Positions 8,015 to 15,707 of a stretch of DNA of 37,632 nucleotides are shown in pieces. The translations under genes were made by a program, and so were the position numbers. The number at the start of each line of letters is the position of its first letter. Positions within the stretch are counted from its first letter, which is position 1. Below the pieces are notes generated by a model. It searched no databases, was not told the origin of the DNA, and worked only from the letters and a program-made list of their open reading frames with translations. Source of the DNA: an uncultured Dokdonia sp. (GTDB lineage: Bacteria > Bacteroidota > Bacteroidia > Flavobacteriales > Flavobacteriaceae); NCBI GenBank assembly GCA_938002835.1, contig CALKZS010000175.1:1-37632 (forward strand), written 5' to 3'.

Positions 8015-8065
8015 AAAAAAATCTTTACAATCTATCTAATATTAATCTAGATAGATTGTAAAGAT
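8015..8065 (-). terminator. Perfect 18-bp inverted repeat with T-run, abutting the PepSY gene start
   Basis: Arms 8021-8038 and 8048-8065 are perfect complements (ATCTTTACAATCTATCTA and its reverse complement) around a 9-base loop. On the minus strand the second arm runs into seven T and then immediately into the ATG of the PepSY gene. It lies 57 bases after the SPFH stop, so it could end the fabG-VWA-SPFH transcript, act as an attenuator of the PepSY gene, or be a dimeric-regulator operator. Confidence 0.6.
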
Positions 8066-8122
8066 ATGTCCTTCTATGAAAATGTAATCATAACACCTTC
8101 ATATTATTATAAAATTTTACTT

Positions 8123-8938
8123 TTAATTATCTCCTAAAATAAGTGGTAATCCAGAGTCACCAGATCCTATTACAACTACTTTAGAATTAGGAGATTCAGA
8201 TAGTTTAATAGTAGCATCTATACCTTTATCTTGAAGAATTTTATCTGTAAGCGAGGCACTTAAAATTTTATTTGCATCTGCCTTACCTTGTGCCTCTATA
8301 CGTACTTTCTCGGCTTCTTTGGAAGCCGTCACAAGACGGAACTCATACTCCAAAGACTCTTGCTCTTGTCTTAATTTACGTTCAATCGCTTCTTTAATAG
8401 TATTAGGCAAAGTTACATCTCTTACTAAAACCTCGTTGAGCTGTACATATTGTTTAGAAAGTATTGTCTTAGTCTCTGCAAATATCTCATCTTGTATCGC
8501 ATCTCTCTTACTAGAATACAATTGTTCTGGGGTATATCTACCTACTACACTACGTGCTGCAGATCTTATTGCTGGCTGAATTACTCGCTGTAGGTAATCT
8601 TGCCCAAGTGATTGATGTAAATTACCTAGTTCATTGTATACAGGCTCATACCAAGCAGATGCATCAATCTGTATTTCTAATCCATTAGAAGAAAGTACTT
8701 TCATTTTTTCAAAAAGCTCTTGTTGACGTACTTCATAAACATACACTTTATTCCAAGGTGCTACTATATGAAATCCTTCGCTCATAGGTGGTTCATCGGT
8801 AACAACTCCATTACCAAAGGTTTTAAACAAAACTCCTGCTTCTCCTGAGTCTATTGTAACTGCACTTTTTACTATAAGTACAAGCAGTATAATGATTCCT
8901 ATAACAATAGGAATACCAATCTTAGGTAATCTTTCCAT
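8123..8938 (-). CDS. SPFH/prohibitin-family membrane protein
   Basis: 271 residues. One N-terminal membrane segment (about 8-26) is followed by the SPFH domain: TIDSGEAGVLFKTFGNGV, then EGFHIVAPWNKVYVYEVRQQ, and the prohibitin-type segment IQPAIRSAARSVVGRYTPEQLYSSKRD. A charged coiled coil (about 185-235, RKLRQEQESLEYEFRLV...) precedes a short tail. Length and order match bacterial prohibitin homologues, which form membrane-attached rings or scaffolds that often modulate FtsH-type proteolysis. It is 24 bases downstream of the VWA gene and probably co-transcribed with it. Confidence 0.88.
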   Translation of the reverse strand: MERLPKIGIPIVIGIIILLVLIVKSAVTIDSGEAGVLFKTFGNGVVTDEPPMSEGFHIVAPWNKVYVYEVRQQELFEKMKVLSSNGLEIQIDASAWYEPVYNELGNLHQSLGQDYLQRVIQPAIRSAARSVVGRYTPEQLYSSKRDAIQDEIFAETKTILSKQYVQLNEVLVRDVTLPNTIKEAIERKLRQEQESLEYEFRLVTASKEAEKVRIEAQGKADANKILSASLTDKILQDKGIDATIKLSESPNSKVVVIGSGDSGLPLILGDN

Positions 8939-8962
8939 AATTTATTTCTTTAGTTGTTTATA

Positions 8963-10996
8963 TTAAGTGAGTCCGTTGTATTTACGCATAAACCACTCTA
9001 CTGCAAGCAATAAAGCTAGTAACCCTAATAGCCATTTCCAATCTATGAGAGGAACTATGTTTTCTGTACTCTTTTGCACAGGCAAATAGCGTCTATCTTC
9101 TGTAAGGTTTTTTATTAATGTCTCAATTTGATTAGGAGTATATATACTTCCCGATGTATTAGACGCAAGAATAGCTAGTGGTGTTACACTTGCATTGAGA
9201 AATTGTTGTTCTATCTCAAAAGGAACAATAGTAAACGCTCCAGAACGAGCAAGACCTTGATCTTCTACAGCCACAGTAAATGTATAGTTACCAGGAGATA
9301 AATTATTCATTGCGACTTGATATGTATTCTTTTTAAGTAATAAGGGAATATCTGTAATCTCCTTCGTTTCTGTGTTACTAACTTTTATAGAGAGACGTGC
9401 TCTACTATCAAACACATAATTTTTATCAAAATATTGAGCATATAAAGTCACGTCACCATTACCATAATAAAAAGATTCGTAATCTAGATTAAGTCTACTC
9501 TTCTTTTTATTAGATGCTGTATATTGAATAAGGTTATCTATAAAATTATCAAACGGCTCAAAACTTCTCTTATCTATAAAACTTTGAGCTCTCCATCTCC
9601 AAAGCCCCTCTCCTAAGATATACAGACCGCGTCTTCCATTATAGTCTGTCGTTACAATGAGTGGTTTTTCTGTATTTAGTGCTCCTATGCGTTGTGTCAA
9701 AGCAACATCTATTTCTGCATTAAATTGTACATCTCCAAAGGCTGCTTCCAAAGGTGGAAAGCTTGAAAAACCAATATCTTCTATTACAAAAGCAGAAAAA
9801 TTTGCATTAAGTTCTCCTTGAACATCTTCTAGTTGACCAGTAATTTCTTGCGTGATTATCTCTTGATAGGTATTTATCATATTCCAGTCTGTAGCACTTC
9901 CAGCAATAGTAATACTGTTTTTATTGAGAGATTCTAATTCTTCATAAACCTTTTTAAAACTTCTATCTGGTTGATATAAAAGAACAAGCTCATAATCATT
10001 AAGTATTTCAATACTTTCTAGAGGCTTTTTAAAAGTGACTGTACGCAATTTATTGCTTTCAATACTCTTTTTGAGCATCCCAATATCTGGATGCACAATA
10101 CTACTCACAATAACAATCTTTGTTTTTTGATCTATAACTTCAATAGCAAAGTTTTTAAGATTATTTTTTGTGTTCTTTTCTTGATTGACTGGACTTAAAC
10201 TTACTGTATACTGTCTCACTCCAACAGTACTTGCAGGGATCAATGCATTTACTATTTGAGAAGATCGATTTTTTGAAAATTGCAAATTCTCACTATAAAC
10301 AACGGTATTCCCAGATCTAATAGAAAACTTTGTTGTAACCTCATTCTCTCCATTATATGAGGTAAAAACCTCAACTGGAAATTTATTATTTATATAAGCA
10401 TATCTGTTTACATTTACTTGACTTATTTTAAGATCATCATAGGTTATGGTATCTCCCAAAACTACTGGATATACTTGTTGTTTATAGTTTTTAGAAGTAT
10501 ATTGATATGCTTCGCCATATGTTTGGTTACCATCAGAAAACAAAACTATAGGAGCTGTATCTGTACCATAAATCTCGTCTAAACCTCTAAGTGCTTCAGA
10601 AATATTAGTCTGTTTATCTTCAAAAGACAAACTATCTAATTCTTTAAACTCTTGACCAAAATGATAAAATTGCACATCAAATGCATTGTTAAGAGATTCG
10701 CTTTCGCGAAAGCGTGCTACTCCAGAAATAACCTCATCATCATATCCTAAGTTTTTTATACTAGCAGAATTATCTATCGCAATGGCAAGAGATGGTTTTT
10801 CTGTGAGATATGAAACCTGCTTATATTTTGGGTTTATGAGTAATAATAACAAACAAAATATAGTTAAAAACCTTAAACCAGTATATAATGTATTGCGCTT
10901 TGTTTTATACTTTGACTTGTAATAATATTGAAACACAGCTATTCCTAATGCAAGAATCGCAGCGCCAATAATTAATAAAAGATCTTGAGTTGTCAA
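8963..10996 (-). CDS. VWA-domain membrane protein (hypothetical)
   Basis: 677 residues. There are two N-terminal membrane segments (about 5-24 and 38-55), then a von Willebrand A-like domain starting at LAIAIDNSASI, where D75-S77-S79 form the first part of a MIDAS site. TAPIVLFSDGNQT supplies the next VWA strand, with an Asp. The middle (about 170-640) looks like beta-rich Ig-type modules with a glutamine amidotransferase-like stretch. The C-terminus is one more membrane segment (about 652-668). The layout resembles bacteroidotal proteins related to the BatA/BatB group, with most of the chain periplasmic. RFRES (95-99) is encoded by a palindromic repeat copy. It sits between fabG and the SPFH gene, with short gaps. 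Confidence 0.75.
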   Translation of the reverse strand: MTTQDLLLIIGAAILALGIAVFQYYYKSKYKTKRNTLYTGLRFLTIFCLLLLLINPKYKQVSYLTEKPSLAIAIDNSASIKNLGYDDEVISGVARFRESESLNNAFDVQFYHFGQEFKELDSLSFEDKQTNISEALRGLDEIYGTDTAPIVLFSDGNQTYGEAYQYTSKNYKQQVYPVVLGDTITYDDLKISQVNVNRYAYINNKFPVEVFTSYNGENEVTTKFSIRSGNTVVYSENLQFSKNRSSQIVNALIPASTVGVRQYTVSLSPVNQEKNTKNNLKNFAIEVIDQKTKIVIVSSIVHPDIGMLKKSIESNKLRTVTFKKPLESIEILNDYELVLLYQPDRSFKKVYEELESLNKNSITIAGSATDWNMINTYQEIITQEITGQLEDVQGELNANFSAFVIEDIGFSSFPPLEAAFGDVQFNAEIDVALTQRIGALNTEKPLIVTTDYNGRRGLYILGEGLWRWRAQSFIDKRSFEPFDNFIDNLIQYTASNKKKSRLNLDYESFYYGNGDVTLYAQYFDKNYVFDSRARLSIKVSNTETKEITDIPLLLKKNTYQVAMNNLSPGNYTFTVAVEDQGLARSGAFTIVPFEIEQQFLNASVTPLAILASNTSGSIYTPNQIETLIKNLTEDRRYLPVQKSTENIVPLIDWKWLLGLLALLLAVEWFMRKYNGLT
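10699..10714. repeat. Palindromic repeat copy 4 (inside the VWA gene)
   Basis: Exact CGCTTTCGCGAAAGCG. In the gene frame it encodes RFRES (residues 95-99), a different frame from copies 1 and 2. Confidence 0.9.
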
Positions 10997-11042
10997 GTGT
11001 TATTGTTTGATATTAAATAATTATTAAATAGTAAGGTAGATA

Positions 11043-11789
11043 TTAAGTAAGCATTCCTCCATCTACATTAATTACTTGACCTGTAATATATGCACTAAGG
11101 TCACTTGCCAAAAACACACACGCATTTGCAATATCTTCTGGAGAACCTCCTCTTTTTAAAGGGATAGATTGTCTCCAACCGTCTACTGTTGTTTCATCTA
11201 GCTTTGCAGTCATCTCTGTTTCTATAAATCCAGGAGCAATTACATTGGTACGTATGTTACGAGAACATAATTCTAAAGCCATAGATTTTGAAAAACCTAT
11301 CATTCCTGCTTTTGAAGCGGCATAGTTTGCTTGACCAGCATTACCTTTTACACCAACAACAGAACTCATATTTACGATACTTCCCTTACGAGCTTTGAGC
11401 ATTGTGCGTTGTACTGCTTTAGTCATATTAAAGATAGACTTTAGATTTACTTCTATTACTTTATCAAAGTCTCCTTCAGACATACGCATTAACAGATTGT
11501 CTTTTGTAATTCCCGCATTATTAATAAGTATATCGATAGCTCCAAAATCTTCTAATACATTTTTTACAAGTTCTTGCGCTTGCTCAAAATCTGCAGCATT
11601 ACTCTTATATCCTTTTACTTTAACTCCAGTTTTTGATAATTCTTTTTCTAACTCTTCGGCTGCATTTGAAGATGAGCTATATGTAAAAGCAACATTAGCT
11701 CCGTGTTGTGCAAATACTTGAGCGATTCCTTTTCCTATTCCTCTACTAGCTCCAGTGATAATGGCTATTTTACCTTCTAATAATTTCAT
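11043..11789 (-). CDS. fabG: 3-oxoacyl-[acyl-carrier-protein] reductase
   Basis: 248 residues from the ATG at 11789 (MKLLEGKIAIITGASRGIG); an ATG three codons upstream at 11798 is also possible, but the shorter form matches FabG starts. It is an NADPH-dependent short-chain dehydrogenase of the fatty acid elongation cycle, in the cytosol. Visible motifs are the cofactor loop TGASRGIG (12-19), NNAG (90-93), catalytic Ser 142/143 (NMSSVVG), and Y156-K160 in NYAASK. The ending ITGQVINVDGGMLT is typical. Other fab genes are not adjacent. It probably heads a transcript running into the VWA gene 46 bases downstream. Confidence 0.95.
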   Translation of the reverse strand: MKLLEGKIAIITGASRGIGKGIAQVFAQHGANVAFTYSSSSNAAEELEKELSKTGVKVKGYKSNAADFEQAQELVKNVLEDFGAIDILINNAGITKDNLLMRMSEGDFDKVIEVNLKSIFNMTKAVQRTMLKARKGSIVNMSSVVGVKGNAGQANYAASKAGMIGFSKSMALELCSRNIRTNVIAPGFIETEMTAKLDETTVDGWRQSIPLKRGGSPEDIANACVFLASDLSAYITGQVINVDGGMLT

Positions 11790-11894
11790 AATAATCAAGT
11801 TATAATGTAGGTTGTAATGTTAGTTTACCTATTATGTTATTTATAGATATATGTTGTTTATGAATAATTAAAATCTTACTAATTATTTCCATCT

Positions 11895-11902
11895 CAAATA
11901 TA
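11895..11902 (-). promoter_or_regulatory. -7 promoter element for fabG
   Basis: Minus-strand TATATTTG is a perfect match to TAnnTTTG. The -33 region is weak (ACTG, 18 bases upstream). It lies just downstream of a terminator that closes the preceding gene, so a new promoter is expected here. Confidence 0.5.
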
Positions 11903-11923
11903 AGGATTACGGTATCGATACAG

Positions 11924-11956
11924 TATAAAAAAACCTCTCGATAGTTGAGAGGTTTT
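11924..11956 (-). terminator. Terminator of the coiled-coil/HTH gene
   Basis: Minus-strand AAAACCTCTC / GAGAGGTTTT hairpin with a 7-base loop and a run of seven T, four bases after the stop codon. Its stem is nearly the same as the terminator at 12531-12560. Confidence 0.85.
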
Positions 11957-11960
11957 CTTT

Positions 11961-12485
11961 TTATTCTAGGTAGGCATCAAACTCGGGAAGTGGTTTTCCG
12001 TCTTTACCCATCCACTTATGAAGTAATACATATTTATCACGTGTTCCTGTTTTATTTTCTGTATGTACTTTACCACCTGCCTTTCTTAGTTGAAAAACAG
12101 CTGCAATAAGAGCTTTTCTAATTTTATCAAAGTCTTTTTGCTCTAGATTTTTTGTGACGATAGCGTGATTTGCTAGATCGTTATAAGTAAGAGGTCTGTT
12201 TACAGATTTTAGACGTTTTAAAATAAAATCTCCCCAAACTGACTTACGTCCACGTCTTTTTGAACGCTTTTTGTATGCTCTTTTTGGTTTTAAATTTTGT
12301 TCAGATGTGTTCGTTTCTGGTGATTTTAAATCAAGAGCTACTGGTGCTTCAGTAGTACTACCTACTGTAACTCCTGAAAGTTCTTCAAGTACAGATTCGA
12401 TCTCTTTTAATTTACGAAGTGTTTTTTGATACTCCTCCGTATAATGTAATTTAATTTGCTGTAGGGTTTGGTCTGTTATAATCAC
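11961..12485 (-). CDS. Coiled-coil protein with basic linker and C-terminal winged-helix-like domain
   Basis: About 174 residues from GTG at 12485. The frame extends to an ATG at 12542, but that codon lies inside the sucD terminator, so the GTG (VIITDQTLQQIKLHY) is the better start. Residues about 5-40 are a predicted coiled coil (EEYQKTLRKLKEIESVLEEL). A Lys/Arg-rich linker follows (KPKRAYKKRSKRRGRKSVWG). The C-terminal part, SVWGDFILKRLKSVNRPLTYNDLANHAI through the KYVLLHKWMG strand-turn-strand, resembles a HARE-HTH/winged-helix domain. It probably binds DNA or RNA as a dimer; this is inferred from the layout. It is isolated between two similar terminators. Confidence 0.65.
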   Translation of the reverse strand: MIITDQTLQQIKLHYTEEYQKTLRKLKEIESVLEELSGVTVGSTTEAPVALDLKSPETNTSEQNLKPKRAYKKRSKRRGRKSVWGDFILKRLKSVNRPLTYNDLANHAIVTKNLEQKDFDKIRKALIAAVFQLRKAGGKVHTENKTGTRDKYVLLHKWMGKDGKPLPEFDAYLE

Positions 12486-12502
12486 AACACTATGTTTTTT
12501 TG

Positions 12503-12529
12503 CTAATATAGTTTTATTATTTAAACAAA
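12503..12529 (-). promoter_or_regulatory. Possible promoter of the coiled-coil/HTH gene
   Basis: Minus-strand TTTG (12529-12526) and TATATTAG (12510-12503), one mismatch to TAnnTTTG, separated by 15 bases, which is short. It lies right after the sucD terminator and 17 bases before the GTG start, which supports the choice of that start. Confidence 0.35.
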
Positions 12530-12530
12530 A

Positions 12531-12560
12531 AAAACCTCTCAAGAAATGAGAGGTTTTTTT
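12531..12560 (-). terminator. Terminator of sucD
   Basis: Minus-strand AACCTCTCA / TGAGAGGTT hairpin with a 5-base loop and flanking A and T runs, about 20 bases after the sucD stop. The flanking A/T runs make it potentially bidirectional. Confidence 0.85.
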
Positions 12561-12577
12561 TATAAAATTTATATAAA

Positions 12578-13450
12578 TTAACCGAGAACCTCAGCTACTT
12601 TCTTTCCTATTTCTGCTGGGCTATCTACTACGTGTATTCCACACTCACGCATAATTGCCTTTTTTGCTTGTGCAGTATCATCAGATCCTCCTACAATTGC
12701 CCCTGCGTGACCCATTGTACGTCCAGCTGGCGCTGTTTCTCCTGCAATAAAACCTATTACTGGCTTTTTGCTACCGCTTTCTTTATACCATTTTGCAGCG
12801 TCACCTTCTAACTGACCTCCTATTTCCCCTATCATTACAACAGCTTCTGTTGCAGGATCATTGATGAGCATCTCTACAGCTTCTTTTGTTGTTGTTCCTA
12901 TAATAGGATCTCCTCCAATACCAATTGCTGTAGTAATACCAAGACCTTGTTTTACAACTTGATCTGCTGCTTCATATGTAAGTGTTCCTGATTTTGAAAC
13001 AATACCTACTTTACCTTCTTTAAAAACAAAACCTGGCATAATACCTACTTTTGCTTCTCCTGGTGTAATAACACCTGGACAGTTAGGACCTATTAAACGA
13101 CAGTCTTTAGAACTAATATAGTTTGAAGCTTTAATCATATCTGCCACAGGAATACCTTCTGTAATCGTAATAATTACTTTTATTCCTGCATCTGCAGCTT
13201 CCATAATTGCATCGGCAGCAAACGCTGGTGGTACAAAAATAATAGTTGTATCTGCTCCTACTTTTTCTACAGCTTCTTCTACTGTATTAAAAACTGGCTT
13301 ATCTAGATGTGTCTGCCCTCCTTTTCCTGGAGTTACACCACCTACTACATTTGTTCCATAATCGATCATTTGACCAGCGTGAAATGTTCCTTCACTACCT
13401 GTAAATCCCTGTACAATTATCTTTGAATCTTTGTTGACTAAAACACTCAT
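12578..13450 (-). CDS. sucD: Succinate-CoA ligase, alpha subunit
   Basis: 290 residues, standard length. It joins CoA and succinate with ADP or GDP phosphorylation in the TCA cycle, as a partner of SucC (not in this window). The N-terminal CoA-binding Rossmann part is clear ([20 protein letters not shown] and GGVTPGKGG). The ligase part has [11 protein letters not shown], and the phosphorylated His is H248 in [11 protein letters not shown]. It lies downstream of an NTF2-like gene, with a 72-base gap that contains its own -7 element, and it is closed by a strong terminator. As often in Bacteroidota, it is not next to sucC. Confidence 0.96.
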   Translation of the reverse strand: MSVLVNKDSKIIVQGFTGSEGTFHAGQMIDYGTNVVGGVTPGKGGQTHLDKPVFNTVEEAVEKVGADTTIIFVPPAFAADAIMEAADAGIKVIITITEGIPVADMIKASNYISSKDCRLIGPNCPGVITPGEAKVGIMPGFVFKEGKVGIVSKSGTLTYEAADQVVKQGLGITTAIGIGGDPIIGTTTKEAVEMLINDPATEAVVMIGEIGGQLEGDAAKWYKESGSKKPVIGFIAGETAPAGRTMGHAGAIVGGSDDTAQAKKAIMRECGIHVVDSPAEIGKKVAEVLG

Positions 13451-13475
13451 TAGTTTAATTTAAAATTATGTTATG

Positions 13476-13483
13476 CAAAAATA
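13476..13483 (-). promoter_or_regulatory. -7 promoter element for sucD
   Basis: Minus-strand TATTTTTG matches TAnnTTTG, 25 bases upstream of the ATG. No convincing -33 TTG at the right spacing was found. Confidence 0.4.
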
Positions 13484-13522
13484 ACTGTTTGATTATGTAA
13501 AAAGAAGTAAAAACAAGATATT

Positions 13523-13924
13523 TTACTTCCAAGATTGCATTGCTATTTTATCTTCTTCTACAGGTAAACTCATTTGATACCCTTTATATAATAAACCGTC
13601 TTTAAGTTCCCATATTGCCATAAAATGAGCGATAGGATCTTCTCTTTCTGGTCTTTCAATGGTTGTTACAAAATATGTAAAACGTATAACAACTTGATCT
13701 TCTTTTGAAAAAAGATGTGTAATTTCAGGACGTACAGCATCAAAAGATTTACCTGCTTCTGTAGCCATTTCTCGTAATCTCTTAATATTTAAATGACTAT
13801 ATCCAGTTCCTGCATTCCAATATAATTCCATATCGGGATGTAAAAACTTATCTATATTTTTAGATTCATTAAAAAAATCAGAATTATAAAAATCTAAAAC
13901 TATTTTTTTATTACTCTTAGCCAT
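13523..13924 (-). CDS. NTF2-like/SnoaL-type small protein
   Basis: 133 residues with the cone-shaped NTF2 pattern: an N-terminal helix (KKIVLDFYNSDFF), HPDMELYWNAGTGYSHLNI, then the curved sheet VVIRFTYFVTTIE and HFMAIWELKDGLLYKGYQMS. Members of this family are either small enzymes or binding domains, and nothing here marks a catalytic pair with confidence. Its ATG shares one base (13924) with the stop of the upstream lpxD-like gene, so translation is coupled. Genomic pairing with an LpxD-like protein suggests an envelope link, but that is inference. Confidence 0.75.
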   Translation of the reverse strand: MAKSNKKIVLDFYNSDFFNESKNIDKFLHPDMELYWNAGTGYSHLNIKRLREMATEAGKSFDAVRPEITHLFSKEDQVVIRFTYFVTTIERPEREDPIAHFMAIWELKDGLLYKGYQMSLPVEEDKIAMQSWK

Positions 13925-14859
13925 TAGTTTTGCTTTAATTTATCTAGTAACTCTTGAACTTGGCGTAAGGCAGCTAGCTCTTTGTATTTTGTTCTAAAAT
14001 CTCCAGCAGGTGAACCAAAATAACTTTTACCTCCTTCTAAAGATTTACTTATTCCACTCTGGGCAGAGACAATTGCTTTTGATCCTATAGTAATACCACT
14101 GGTAACTCCTACCTGTCCCCAAAGTGTTACTTCATCTTCTATAACAACACATCCTGCAACTGTAGTTTGTGCTGCAATGAGTACTTTTTTACCTAAAACA
14201 GTATCGTGACCTATATGTACTTGATTATCTATTTTAGTTCCTTTGCCTATAGTGGTATCTGCCGTTACTCCTTTATCAACGGTTGTACCTGCTCCTATAT
14301 CTACATTATCTTTTATAACAACACGACCACCAGACTTTAGCTTATCAAAACCTTCTGGACGTTTTTTGTAATAAAAAGCATCGGCACCTAGAATAACTCC
14401 TGCGTGAATTACAACATTATTTCCTATAATAGTATCATCATATATAGTGACATTGGAGTGTATCACACAATTACTACCTATCTTAACATTATTACCCACA
14501 AATACATTAGGTTGTATAATAGTTCCTTCCCCTATAATTGCAGAAGAGGCTATACTCACATTAGATGACTTAAATGGCCTAAAATGATCTGTAAGCTTAT
14601 TAAAGTCACTAAAAGGGTCTTGAGAAATAAGAAGCGCTTTCCCTTCTGGACAATCTACTTTTTTATTAATCAATACAATAGTAGCGTCACTTGCTAGTGC
14701 CTTATCGTAATATTTAGGATGATCAACAAAAACAATATCTCCATTCTCTACTACGTGTATCTCATTCATTCCGGATACAGGAAAAGCATCGTCTCCCACA
14801 TATGGGACATCTAATAGGGTTGCAATTTCTCTGAGCGTATGTGTTCTATAAAATTTCAC
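13924..14859 (-). CDS. Second LpxD-like acyltransferase (left-handed beta-helix)
   Basis: 311 residues. It has an N-terminal uridine-binding-like domain (1-100, GDIVFVDHPKYYDKAL) and a long hexapeptide-repeat beta helix (about 100-270, such as IGEGTIIQPNVFVGNNVKIG). The LpxD catalytic His position is kept as H218 in HIGHDTVLG. This paralogue is shorter than the lpxD at 17889-18911 and diverged from it. LpxD transfers 3-hydroxyacyl chains to UDP-3-O-acylglucosamine; whether this copy does the same with another acyl chain is unknown. It overlaps the NTF2-like gene by one base and lies downstream of the efp terminator, so it needs its own promoter. Confidence 0.85.
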   Translation of the reverse strand: MKFYRTHTLREIATLLDVPYVGDDAFPVSGMNEIHVVENGDIVFVDHPKYYDKALASDATIVLINKKVDCPEGKALLISQDPFSDFNKLTDHFRPFKSSNVSIASSAIIGEGTIIQPNVFVGNNVKIGSNCVIHSNVTIYDDTIIGNNVVIHAGVILGADAFYYKKRPEGFDKLKSGGRVVIKDNVDIGAGTTVDKGVTADTTIGKGTKIDNQVHIGHDTVLGKKVLIAAQTTVAGCVVIEDEVTLWGQVGVTSGITIGSKAIVSAQSGISKSLEGGKSYFGSPAGDFRTKYKELAALRQVQELLDKLKQN

Positions 14860-14913
14860 GACTACGAATATAATACCATTTCTAACGTTAAAAAAACCAA
14901 ATAATTAGTTTAC

Positions 14914-14950
14914 TAAAAAACAGAAATCCTGCTATGTTTGCAGGATTTCT
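14914..14950 (-). terminator. Terminator of efp
   Basis: Minus-strand AGAAATCCTG / CAGGATTTCT stem with a 9-base loop, then TGTTTTTT. It separates the lpx-efp block from the lpxD2-NTF2-sucD block. Confidence 0.85.
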
Positions 14951-14976
14951 ATGTATTTCTATTATAGATATAAGTG

Positions 14977-15540
14977 TTATTTAACTCTTTCTTTATAAGT
15001 TCCTTTGGTCGTTTCGACTTTAACCTTATCACCTTCATTTATAAAAAGCGGCACATTTACGGTAGCTCCTGTCTCTAAAGTTGCAGGTTTTGTAGCATTA
15101 GTTGCTGTGTTTCCTTTTACCCCAGGCTCTGTATGAGTCACTTCAAGAACTACAGATGCTGGCATATCTACAGAAAGAGGTGAACTATCTTCAGAGTTTA
15201 TAAGAACAGTTACTACTTCTCCTTCTTTTAAAAGATCTGGACGATCTAATGCTGTTTCTTGCAAAGCGATTTGAGAGTAATCTTCTGTATTCATAAAATG
15301 ATATCCTTCTCCATCATTATATAAAAATTGAAATTTGTGTGTCTCTACTCTTACCTCATCTATCTTATGACCTGCAGAAAACGTATTATCAATTACTTTC
15401 CCTGAGGTAACACTTTTTAATTTTGTACGAACAAAAGCTGGACCTTTTCCAGGCTTTACGTGTAAAAATTCTATTACTTTAAATATATCGTGATTGTAAT
15501 GAATACAAAGTCCGTTACGTATGTCTGATGTTGTTGCCAT
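14977..15540 (-). CDS. efp: Translation elongation factor P
   Basis: 187 residues, normal length. It relieves ribosome stalling at polyproline. Domain I carries the modified-residue loop KPGKGPAFVRTKLK with K32 at the tip; a Lys tip means either EpmA-type lysylation or another modification, with no modifying gene seen here. Domains II and III follow (YNDGEGYHFMNTEDYSQI and VLEVTHTEPGVKGNTATNAT, ending ETTKGTYKERVK). It lies downstream of lpxA across a 167-base gap that contains a palindromic repeat copy. A possible -7 element TACATTTA is at 15565-15558. Confidence 0.96.
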   Translation of the reverse strand: MATTSDIRNGLCIHYNHDIFKVIEFLHVKPGKGPAFVRTKLKSVTSGKVIDNTFSAGHKIDEVRVETHKFQFLYNDGEGYHFMNTEDYSQIALQETALDRPDLLKEGEVVTVLINSEDSSPLSVDMPASVVLEVTHTEPGVKGNTATNATKPATLETGATVNVPLFINEGDKVKVETTKGTYKERVK

Positions 15541-15673
15541 ATCTGTTATCTAATTTCTAAATGTATAGAAATATTTGTTTAAATTAATTAGTTATATGCT
15601 CTTGCGAAAATAGGAAAAATTATCAATCTCCTTTTTTATAAAATCACCGTTAGTAGTATCTTTTTATTTATGA

Positions 15674-15693
15674 TACGCTTTCGCGAAAGCGTA
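15674..15693. repeat. Palindromic repeat copy 5 (lpxA-efp gap)
   Basis: Perfect 20-bp palindrome TACGCTTTCGCGAAAGCGTA. It lies just after the lpxA stop on the minus strand, without a following T-run, so it is not a standard terminator. Confidence 0.92.
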
Positions 15694-15707
15694 CTACAAT
15701 ATCCTTC

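Noticed and set aside
12486-12542. ATG at 12542 as start of the coiled-coil/HTH protein
   Set aside because: It lies in the sucD terminator stem; the GTG at 12485 follows a possible promoter and gives a more natural N-terminus.
15674-15693. Palindromic repeat acting as an ordinary intrinsic terminator
   Set aside because: The copies are not followed by a T-run on the relevant strand (copy 8 is followed by A), half lie inside genes, and real terminators with T-runs exist at other places.
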